NCBI GenBank assembly: GCA_022447165.1
Contig: JAKVBR010000092.1
Location: 984 to 6,632 of the forward strand
DNA: 5,649 nt
Source of the DNA: Phycisphaerales bacterium
GTDB taxonomy: Bacteria; Planctomycetota; Phycisphaerae; Phycisphaerales; SM1A02
Reading direction: 5' to 3'
Positions 1 to 5,465 of this stretch are shown piece after piece (the stretch's first letter is position 1; every line of letters starts with the position of its first letter). The notes under the pieces were generated by a model. That model saw only the letters and a list, made by a program, of their open reading frames with translations. It did no database searches and was not told the DNA's origin. A program made the position numbers and the translations under genes.

Positions 1-2
1 CA

Positions 3-659
3 ACGCCCATGCACCCAGCAGGACCACAAGGAAGGCAAGAAGAAAAGAAAAAAGAAGTCGCAGAAGTCGGTGAAAAAGCACCCGCGTTTACACTGACTGA
101 TCAGCATGGCAAAAAGCATTCGCTGAAAGATTACGAAGAGAAAATTGTCGTCTTGGAATGGTTTAATGAAAAGTGCCCCGTGTGCGAGGGTGTTTGGGAC
201 TCTGGGCTCATTGGAACACTCGTTGCCAACTTAGGTGAGCTTGATACAGAAGTTGTGTACCTAGCAGTCAACTCAACTGCGAACCGCGAAGAAAAGGCCG
301 TCCGTGAAAGCGGTGCGGAGTTCATTGAAGAAGCAAAAGTAAACATCCCTATGCTCATGGACTATGACGGCAAAGTCGGAAAAGCATATGGCGCGAAAAC
401 AACGCCCCACATGTACGTCATTGACCAAGAAGGCGTGCTTGTTTATCAAGGTGCACTAAGTGATGACCGCCGCGGTAAAGAGGGCAAAGATGCTGAAACA
501 CATGTTATGCGTGCAGTGAAACAGGTCATTGCTGGTGATGACGTCAAACCGAACTACGTTCAGCCATGGGGCTGTTCAGTGAAATACAAACGAGATAGCG
601 ACGGCAAAGAGGGTGAACGCCGTAGACCACGAGGACCTCGGCGCGGTCCTGGCCGTTAA
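3..659 (+). CDS. Redoxin/peroxiredoxin-like thioredoxin-fold protein, 5' end outside window
   Basis: This is a thioredoxin-fold redoxin (AhpC/TSA-like, peroxiredoxin-like group), probably a thiol redox protein; substrate and partner are unknown. The frame is open to the left edge. The first ATG (base 9) has no visible ribosome binding site, and a polar Lys/Glu-rich stretch precedes the domain, so the true start, perhaps with a signal peptide, is probably upstream. The fold begins at GEKAPAFTLTD. EWFNEKCPVCEGVW supplies the active-site region, with cysteines at bases 174-176 and 183-185. It continues through VVYLAVNST, a GKVGKAYGAKTTPHMYVID segment with the cis-proline TTP, and a PWGCSVKY motif near the end, typical of this subgroup, with a third Cys at 573-575. 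Relatives I recall have a single Cys here (CPF), so CPVC is slightly unusual and thioredoxin-like. The last 15 or so residues form an Arg/Gly/Pro-rich tail. The gene converges on dnaN, with a 9-nt gap. Confidence 0.85.
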   Translation, partial: TPMHPAGPQGRQEEKKKEVAEVGEKAPAFTLTDQHGKKHSLKDYEEKIVVLEWFNEKCPVCEGVWDSGLIGTLVANLGELDTEVVYLAVNSTANREEKAVRESGAEFIEEAKVNIPMLMDYDGKVGKAYGAKTTPHMYVIDQEGVLVYQGALSDDRRGKEGKDAETHVMRAVKQVIAGDDVKPNYVQPWGCSVKYKRDSDGKEGERRRPRGPRRGPGR

Positions 660-672
660 GTTCGTAACTTAA
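632..672. other. Two short inverted repeats at the convergent gene ends
   Basis: AGGACC (632-637) and GGTCCT (645-650) can form a GC-rich 6-bp stem with a 7-nt loop in the last redoxin codons. Immediately after it, TTAAGTT (656-662) and AACTTAA (666-672) form a 7-bp AT-rich stem with a 3-nt loop. The second repeat contains the redoxin TAA (657-659) and the dnaN stop (669-671, minus strand). Neither stem is followed by a T-run, so a Rho-independent terminator is not supported. A bidirectional pause or weak terminator between convergent genes is only an inference. Confidence 0.35.
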
Positions 673-1784
673 GTTAAACTCACAGGCATAATGATGTAAG
701 TGAAGTTGTTACCGCTACGAATGAGTCCCGGTTTTTCACTCTTCTTGAGTTCAATCGTAATCTCATCGCTGCCCGCAACCTTCAACGCATCCATGATGTA
801 CACAGGGTTAAAACCGATTTCTAATCGTTCGCCTGTGAAGGATGTAATTGGAACTTCGATTTCTGCTTCACCTGTTTCAGGTGCTCTACTTGTAATTTGA
901 AGGGTGTCACCGTCAAAGGCAAGCCGTACGCCTCTTGATTCTTCATTCGTCATGAGGTGCGCGCGACGAATGGCTTTATTCAGAGCGTCCGTTGCAATGG
1001 TTGCTTTGCGATCTAGATCTTTAGGGATGACGTCTTCAAATGGTGGGAATGTCCCCTCAACTAAATTACTTGAGAGTGTTGCTGTTGTGCCTTGTTCATG
1101 CGAAACATGCACAATGATTTGTCCGCCTTCAACTCGAATGGAAACAGTACCATTGTCATCATGAAGCAATCGCTTCAACAACGTCATTGCCTTTGTAGGG
1201 ATGATGCATTTCTGCGTGCCTTCGGTTCCATCACACGAACCAGTTGCAATGGCGAGCCGATGACCGTTGGTTGCAACAAGACGGACTTGATTGCCATTAC
1301 GGTCAAGCAGTACGCCATTGATTGCGTATCTGCTGTGGTCGGTTGCAGCAGCAAAAGTGGATTTCTCCATAATCGCTTTCAGGGCTGCAGCATCCATTGT
1401 GAAATCGGGTTCAACTTCACCAAACTCAGGGACATTTGCTGCCTCTGAGATCGGGAAACCAAACACTTTGAAGCGTGAATCAGAAGAGCGGACAACAAGC
1501 GCGTTGTCATCACCAACAATCGTTAAAGTGGCGTCATCACAACTCTTAGCGATTTGAGCGAATTTATCAGCTGGGACGAGGGCTTCACCGTCATTTTCAA
1601 GATCGACGCGGTCAATTGTTAACGTCAGTGAAATCTCAGTATCTGACGCAGCAAGTTGCATCACGCCATCTTGACCGGTCATTCGCACACACTGTAGTGC
1701 TGGCGTAGGGGTTCTTCCAGCGACAACGCCTGTAATGAGGCCCATTGCTTCCACAAGTGCATCTCTGTCACAGCATGCTTTCAT
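669..1784 (-). CDS. dnaN: DNA polymerase III beta subunit (sliding clamp)
   Basis: DnaN forms the ring-shaped dimer that tethers DNA polymerase III and other replication and repair enzymes to DNA. The 371-residue product has the usual family length and three clamp domains (about 1-125, 130-250 and 250-371). Recognisable segments are GRTPTPALQCV (23-33), RYAINGVLL (152-160), ATNGHRLA (171-178), EGTFPPFEDVIP (243-254), FNPVYIMDAL (325-334) and the C-terminal YIIMPVSL. I chose the ATG at 1784 because MKACCDRDALVEAM aligns with the family N terminus and an AAGGA lies about 10 nt upstream. In-frame ATGs at 1790, 1793 and 1808 would add 2, 3 or 8 residues. No dnaA or recF is beside it in view; its neighbours are a convergent redoxin gene and a divergent transketolase gene. 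No convincing promoter was found upstream on its strand. Identity is secure and the exact start is less so. Confidence 0.97.
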   Translation of the reverse strand: MKACCDRDALVEAMGLITGVVAGRTPTPALQCVRMTGQDGVMQLAASDTEISLTLTIDRVDLENDGEALVPADKFAQIAKSCDDATLTIVGDDNALVVRSSDSRFKVFGFPISEAANVPEFGEVEPDFTMDAAALKAIMEKSTFAAATDHSRYAINGVLLDRNGNQVRLVATNGHRLAIATGSCDGTEGTQKCIIPTKAMTLLKRLLHDDNGTVSIRVEGGQIIVHVSHEQGTTATLSSNLVEGTFPPFEDVIPKDLDRKATIATDALNKAIRRAHLMTNEESRGVRLAFDGDTLQITSRAPETGEAEIEVPITSFTGERLEIGFNPVYIMDALKVAGSDEITIELKKSEKPGLIRSGNNFTYIIMPVSLT

Positions 1785-1933
1785 ATTCATCATTTCCTTT
1801 ACTGCCATTTGGACTCTCTCTATCTCTTGATTCCTCTTTGGTTTATCAATCTTCCTTGATTACGGTGATGAGTGTACCAAGACATCAAGAGAATCTCATC
1901 TTCATTCGGAATTTCCTTGAGTTTTGGCATTGC

Positions 1934-1960
1934 TTGACATAGTGCTCCATGAGATAATAA
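1934..1960 (+). promoter_or_regulatory. Possible promoter for the transketolase operon
   Basis: TTGACA at 1934-1939 matches the sigma-70 -35 consensus exactly. The best -10 resemblance is GATAAT (1953-1958), but its 13-nt spacer is too short. TAATAA (1955-1960) has a 15-nt spacer and a poorer match. The position, about 85-110 nt upstream of the chosen start, is sensible. The spacing leaves the call tentative. Confidence 0.35.
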
Positions 1961-1978
1961 GCAACTAAACCATTAGAA

Positions 1979-1998
1979 ATCCACGCTTTTTCGTGGAT
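1979..1998. promoter_or_regulatory. Hairpin in transketolase leader, overlapping a DnaA-box-like sequence
   Basis: ATCCACG (1979-1985) and CGTGGAT (1992-1998) are perfect inverted repeats around the 6-nt loop CTTTTT. Downstream of the presumed promoter this would form a 7-bp RNA hairpin in the leader, ending 45 nt before the start codon. On DNA it could also be an operator. The right arm with the next two bases reads TTATCCACG on the minus strand, 8 of 9 matches to the DnaA box TTATCCACA. The repeat is seen; any function is inference. Confidence 0.4.
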
Positions 1999-2030
1999 AA
2001 ACAATCAATCAGCTCCGCAAAGCACCCCTT

Positions 2031-2037
2031 GGAAGGA
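2031..2037 (+). promoter_or_regulatory. Strong Shine-Dalgarno that fixes the transketolase start
   Basis: GGAAGGA lies 6 nt upstream of the ATG at 2044. It decides against the upstream in-frame GTG at 1993, which lies inside the leader hairpin and has no such site. Confidence 0.8.
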
Positions 2038-2043
2038 TTCTTC

Positions 2044-4005
2044 ATGTCGTTTGAACAAGCTATTCACGCCCGCGCGATTCACCTAGACACCATGTCACTC
2101 GAAATGTGTGCAGAATCAGGCAGCGGGCATCCAACTTCTGCAATGAGTATTGGTCACATCGTCTCTGTATTGATGTACCACTCAATGCGATGGCTTCCTG
2201 AAAATCCTGAGTATCCAACCGCAGATCGGTTTGTGCTTTCGGAAGGTCACGCAGTTCCAGCGGTATACGCAGCAATGGCTGACATCGGCGCAACTGTTGA
2301 ATGGAATGGTGAACCAGTGAAACTCAATCGCGAACATCTTGCGACACTCCGCGAAGATGATTCACCACTTGATGGTCACCCAAACCCAAAAGAAGGCGTC
2401 GCGTTCTTCGACGCAGCGACCGGCTCACTTGGTCAAGGGCTCTCTGTAGCAGCAGGTCTCGGGCTTGCAGCACGAGCAGACAACACAGGCCGACTCGTCT
2501 ATTGCTTGATTGGCGACGGTGAAGCGCGCGAAGGTCAAATCACAGAAGCACTTGACTTCATCATGGACCACAACTTAACAAACGTGTTGCCAATCTTTAA
2601 CTGCAATGCATTTGGACAAGCCGGTGCAGTCAGCGATCAGCAATCTGCGGAAACAATTGCTGCGAAACTCAAAGCATCTGGTTATGAAGTGCGAGTCATT
2701 GATGGCCACAATCCAAACGAGATTAAAGAAGCATTTGATGCATTCTCCCAAGGCAATCCAACATCACCAATGGCAGTGGTTGCAAAAACTGTCAAGGGTT
2801 GGGGCTCACCGACAATGCAGAACGGTAACTGGCACGGGAAGCCAGCGGGGAAAGATAAAGTCAACGAGATCCTCGCAGAACTTAGACAGACTGCACTTCA
2901 ACTCACATCTTCACTTACGACAAACACAATCTCGATTCCAGCGCCTCCTGAAGTGACAAGCAGTGCAGCGGATGCACAAACACCAATGACCTTCAGAGAA
3001 GCAATGAAAAAGTGGGATCAACTCACAGTGCTTCAATCCGGCAAGATGGCAACACGAAAAGCATACGGCGTTGCACTCCGCGCACTTGGGTACACCAATG
3101 GAGACGTTTGGGCGGTTGACGCCGACGTTAGCAACTCAACATTCAGTAACGCATTTGGCGATGATGAAGCACTTGCTGATCGGTTTGTTGAATGCAAAAT
3201 CGCAGAACAGAACATGTACTCTGTTGGTGCTGGACTAAGCGCTGCAGGAAAGATTCCATTCTGTTCTACATTCTCAAAATTCATTACACGGGGATACGAC
3301 CAAATTGAAATGGCATTGAACTCTGGAGCAAACATGAAAATTGTTGGCTCACACAGTGGCATTTCTCTTGCGGCAGATGGGCCTAGCCAAATGTCACTGC
3401 CAGACATTGCTTGGTTTAGAAGTTTTGGCACCATGACTGACCATCATGGCAATCCTGGTTTCTATGTACTGCAACCAGCAGATGCATGGGCAGCATATGG
3501 ATTGACAGTTGCCATGGCAGAACACGACGGGTGCTGTTATCTGAGAACATTCAGACCCGATGTGGAAATGATTTACGATGAAAATACCAAGTTCGAATTA
3601 GGCGGCATGGAAGTACTGACTCAAGGTCGAGATGTACTTATTGTCTCAGCGGGATACATGATTCACGAATGCAACAAAGCAATCGATGAACTCGACCGCA
3701 TGGGCGTCGATGCAACGCTACTCGACTTGTACAGCCTTCCGTTTGACGAAGAGCGATTGTTAGATATCGCGAACGAAAATAACGGCAACATATTGGTCGT
3801 CGAAGATAACTACGGTGCTTCGATGGGTTCCGCGGTAGCTGATGCATGCACTGCATCAGGTGACGCATTTACAGTTAAACAGTTGCATGTCAGACGTATT
3901 CCAAAGTCTGCACGTTCTCCAGAATCAATCTTGAAAATGTGTGGCCTGCATTACACTGACATCACACAGACGGCTGCATCTCTTCTTGGAGTTGCTGCCA
4001 CATAA
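2044..4005 (+). CDS. tkt: Transketolase, human-like short type
   Basis: Transketolase uses thiamine diphosphate and a divalent metal to move two-carbon ketol units between sugar phosphates in the non-oxidative pentose phosphate pathway, in the cytoplasm. The 653-residue protein has the full three-domain order. The N-terminal TPP domain carries SGHP (His29), SEGHA (His69), DGHP (His112), TGSLGQGLS (126-134) and the TPP/metal motif GDGEAREG (157-164) with NCN (186-188), followed by GNWHGKP with His264. The middle domain has IAEQN with the catalytic Glu388, then SHSG (436-439) and DGPSQMS (445-451). YLRTFRP (499-505) fits the substrate-phosphate region, and VEDNYGASMG (586-595) lies in the C-terminal domain. 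DGPSQM, rather than the DGPTHQ of E. coli and yeast enzymes, and the ending SPESILKMCGL resemble human TKT. Residues 281-315 are a low-complexity linker. It leads the run with ferritin 10 nt downstream. The 1-deoxyxylulose-5-phosphate synthase alternative is unlikely given these motifs. Confidence 0.94.
   Translation: MSFEQAIHARAIHLDTMSLEMCAESGSGHPTSAMSIGHIVSVLMYHSMRWLPENPEYPTADRFVLSEGHAVPAVYAAMADIGATVEWNGEPVKLNREHLATLREDDSPLDGHPNPKEGVAFFDAATGSLGQGLSVAAGLGLAARADNTGRLVYCLIGDGEAREGQITEALDFIMDHNLTNVLPIFNCNAFGQAGAVSDQQSAETIAAKLKASGYEVRVIDGHNPNEIKEAFDAFSQGNPTSPMAVVAKTVKGWGSPTMQNGNWHGKPAGKDKVNEILAELRQTALQLTSSLTTNTISIPAPPEVTSSAADAQTPMTFREAMKKWDQLTVLQSGKMATRKAYGVALRALGYTNGDVWAVDADVSNSTFSNAFGDDEALADRFVECKIAEQNMYSVGAGLSAAGKIPFCSTFSKFITRGYDQIEMALNSGANMKIVGSHSGISLAADGPSQMSLPDIAWFRSFGTMTDHHGNPGFYVLQPADAWAAYGLTVAMAEHDGCCYLRTFRPDVEMIYDENTKFELGGMEVLTQGRDVLIVSAGYMIHECNKAIDELDRMGVDATLLDLYSLPFDEERLLDIANENNGNILVVEDNYGASMGSAVADACTASGDAFTVKQLHVRRIPKSARSPESILKMCGLHYTDITQTAASLLGVAAT
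3839..3859. repeat. Inverted repeat inside the transketolase gene
   Basis: CTGATGCA (3839-3846) and TGCATCAG (3852-3859) form a perfect 8-bp inverted repeat with a 5-nt loop. It lies in codons near the 3' end of the gene, for residues about 599-606, where Ala, Asp, Cys and Ser codons are used. It may be chance; it is listed because other intragenic palindromes occur nearby. Confidence 0.6.
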
Positions 4006-4015
4006 GGAAGACAAT

Positions 4016-4504
4016 ATGGTTAGTACAAAATTACAAGCATTATTGAACGCTCAAATTACTAACGAATTGGGTGCAGAAATGCAGTATTTAGCAATGTCGT
4101 TTTGGTTTGAACGAGAAAACCTTCACGGGATGTCCACTTGGTTTAGAAACCAAGCGATTGAAGAACATGAACACGCGATGAAGATCGTGTCGCTCATGAA
4201 TGAGTGGGATTTACCCATCGAGTTAAAGAGCCCCCCAGACCCGAAGACAAGTTTTGAAAGCGCCGAAGAAATTTTTGCAGGTGCATTAGAGCACGAGCAA
4301 AAAGTGACTACACAAATCAATGACATCTTCAAACTCGCTCGCGAGGAATCAGCATGGCACGTCGAAGTGGCATTCCAGTGGTTCATCACAGAGCAAGTTG
4401 AGGAAGAAGTGAACGCTCGCGACAACCTCGCTCGCATTCAACTTGTCAGCAATGATACCGCAGCGCTTATCAACTTCGACAGGCGTCTCGCGTCAGCGGA
4501 ATAA
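4016..4504 (+). CDS. ftnA: Ferritin, non-heme bacterial type (FtnA-like)
   Basis: Ferritin oxidises Fe(II) at a di-iron ferroxidase centre and stores it as mineral inside a 24-subunit cytoplasmic shell. The 162-residue product has the usual length and four-helix pattern. Ferroxidase ligands align residue for residue with E. coli FtnA as I recall it: Glu17 (TNELGAEMQY), Tyr24, Glu50 and His53 (AIEEHEHAM), Glu94 (LEHEQKVT), and Gln127 and Glu130 in FQWFITEQVEEE, the family hallmark. Position 52 is Glu rather than the heme-ligand Met of bacterioferritin, so a bacterioferritin is unlikely. The ATG at 4016 is set by AAGGAAG (4004-4010) 5 nt upstream and by the family N terminus; an in-frame ATG at 3941 lies within transketolase and lacks support. 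It follows transketolase by 10 nt and precedes endonuclease IV by 9 nt, so co-transcription is likely. No Fur box is obvious in view. The symbol is by similarity. Confidence 0.93.
   Translation: MVSTKLQALLNAQITNELGAEMQYLAMSFWFERENLHGMSTWFRNQAIEEHEHAMKIVSLMNEWDLPIELKSPPDPKTSFESAEEIFAGALEHEQKVTTQINDIFKLAREESAWHVEVAFQWFITEQVEEEVNARDNLARIQLVSNDTAALINFDRRLASAE
4137..4154. repeat. Perfect inverted repeat inside the ferritin gene
   Basis: CTTGGTTT (4137-4144) and AAACCAAG (4147-4154) are perfect 8-bp inverted repeats around AG. The site encodes the Trp-Phe-Arg-Asn-Gln stretch at residues 42-46. Its TTGGTTT...AAACCAA core recurs in the much longer palindrome in the next gene. The left arm and centre, CTTGGTTTAGAA, also occur at 3410-3421 in transketolase, where they encode Trp-Phe-Arg as well. 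Confidence 0.7.
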
Positions 4505-4513
4505 CACGCCTAC

Positions 4514-5440
4514 GTGTTTGGTTCTCATCTATCGATTGCAGGCGGCATGGAGCATGCGCTCATCGATGCCGAGTCGCTGAAGATGGACTGCGTTCAGGTC
4601 TTTACAAAGAACCAAAGACAGTGGAATGTGAAACCGCTCACAAGCGAAGAAGAAGACATTTGGCTTACAACGTTAAAGCGACTCGGTTGGTTTAAAACCA
4701 ACCGAGTCGTTAGCCATAACTCATATCTCATCAACATGGCGTCGCCAGACCCAGCGGCACGGAAGAAGTCCAACACACTTCAACGCATTGAACTTGAACG
4801 GTGCGAAGCACTCGCCATTCCATTTTGTGTTGCGCATCCTGGGGCTCGGCTCGGTACGCCCCGCAAGCGAGGAGAACCAAACAAACTTGACGGAAAACCG
4901 ACAAAAGAAGAAGAACGCGGTCTTGCGAGAATCGTTAAATCGCTTGATTCAATTCACGATTCGCTGAAGGGCTATAAAACGAGAACATGTTTAGAGACGA
5001 CAGTCGGTTCAGGGACAAATCTTGGTTATGACTTTTCGCACTTGGGCTGGATTAAGGAGAGGGTCAAGGAACCAGAGCGGATTGGGTACTGTTTTGACAC
5101 GTGCCACGTGATAGCAAGCGGGTATGACATGACGACAGATACAAGGGCTAAAGAGGTGCTCGAAGCATTCGATACCTTTGCAGGTCTTGATGACATCGAT
5201 GTGTTTCACTTTAATGACTCAATGGGTGAAGTTGGCTCGAGGACCGACAGGCACGCGCACATTGGAGATGGCACATGTGGTTTGTCATGTTTTAGAGCGA
5301 TTTTGAGAGACAAGCGTTTTGATGATGTTCCCAAAATCCTTGAAACGTCTAAAGAAGAGAATGACAAAGGTGTTCCGATGGACAGGGTGAATATTGCAAA
5401 GCTTCGCAGAATGGCGAATACAGCCCGTAAAAGCCGATAG
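4514..5440 (+). CDS. nfo: Deoxyribonuclease IV (AP endonuclease, endonuclease IV family)
   Basis: Endonuclease IV is a tri-zinc TIM-barrel enzyme that cuts DNA 5' of abasic sites and clears blocked 3' ends in base excision repair. All nine ligands expected from E. coli Nfo are present: His68 (VSHNSYLIN), His108 (VAHPGA), Glu161 (CLETTVGSGTNLG), Asp195 and His198 (CFDTCHV), His232 (FHFNDS), Asp245 and His247 (RTDRHAH) and Glu277 (ILETSKE). The 308-residue protein is longer than the usual 280 or so, mainly from a charged Arg/Lys/Pro-rich insertion at about 113-133; I recall a similar insertion in planctomycete homologues. The start is GTG at 4514: the ferritin stop lies in the same frame just upstream, no other start precedes the family N terminus FGSHLSIAGG, and no good Shine-Dalgarno is seen. 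Translation may therefore depend on ribosomes finishing ferritin. A long perfect palindrome lies within codons for residues 56-66. Confidence 0.94.
   Translation: MFGSHLSIAGGMEHALIDAESLKMDCVQVFTKNQRQWNVKPLTSEEEDIWLTTLKRLGWFKTNRVVSHNSYLINMASPDPAARKKSNTLQRIELERCEALAIPFCVAHPGARLGTPRKRGEPNKLDGKPTKEEERGLARIVKSLDSIHDSLKGYKTRTCLETTVGSGTNLGYDFSHLGWIKERVKEPERIGYCFDTCHVIASGYDMTTDTRAKEVLEAFDTFAGLDDIDVFHFNDSMGEVGSRTDRHAHIGDGTCGLSCFRAILRDKRFDDVPKILETSKEENDKGVPMDRVNIAKLRRMANTARKSR
4679..4709. repeat. 31-bp perfect palindrome (15-bp arms, one central base) inside nfo
   Basis: The left arm CGACTCGGTTGGTTT (4679-4693) and right arm AAACCAACCGAGTCG (4695-4709) are exact reverse complements around a single A at 4694. 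One base further out is G-T, and the next pair (A4677, T4711) matches again. In mRNA the outer 12 bp would form a GC-rich stem with the loop UUUAAAA, or a 14-bp stem with a 3-nt loop. No T-run follows, so it is not a normal terminator. The coding frame is intact (Arg-Leu-Gly-Trp-Phe-Lys-Thr-Asn-Arg-Val) and the surrounding protein matches the family. Confidence 0.95.
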
Positions 5441-5465
5441 AATCCAATCATCCCGCGATATCACT

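Larger units (their letters stand above)
1785..2043. other. Divergent dnaN / transketolase intergenic region
   Basis: This 259-bp stretch separates two outward-facing genes and must hold the control sequences of both. No gene is credible in it; the reading frames crossing it lack family features. It contains five CTTGA/TCAAG cores (1826, 1855, 1885 inverted, 1916, 1933), the first four about 30 bp apart. TCTCTTGAT (1823-1831) and ATCAAGAGA (1884-1892) make a 9-bp inverted repeat. It also holds a perfect TTGACA, a leader hairpin and the transketolase ribosome binding site, listed separately. Confidence 0.6.

Noticed and set aside
1092..1448. Plus-strand open frame of 118 codons within dnaN
   Set aside because: It is antisense to a well-conserved clamp gene, with no family features and no supporting start signal.
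1809..1933. dnaN promoter on the minus strand (TTGATG with CGTAAT, 18-nt spacer)
   Set aside because: The -10 matches only 4 of 6 bases and the -35 is imperfect. It is too weak to list as a feature.
1993..2043. GTG at 1993 as the transketolase start, adding 17 residues
   Set aside because: It lies in the leader hairpin, has no Shine-Dalgarno, and the extra residues look unlike the family. The ATG at 2044 has GGAAGGA 6 nt upstream.
1785..2043. Replication origin beside dnaN
   Set aside because: There is only one near-consensus DnaA box, with no cluster and no dnaA in view.
2335..2359. Quasi-palindrome in transketolase (CATCTT-GCG ... CGC-G-AAGATG)
   Set aside because: It is imperfect, with a bulge, and within the range expected by chance in 5.6 kb.
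2606..2956. Second plus-strand frame inside transketolase
   Set aside because: It is an out-of-frame shadow of the TPP domain; its composition is biased by codon shift and shows no domain.
4679..4720. Intragenic Rho-independent terminator at the nfo palindrome
   Set aside because: The stem is strong, but the sequence after it (TTAGCCATAACTC) has no T-run, and the gene continues intact to all later zinc ligands.
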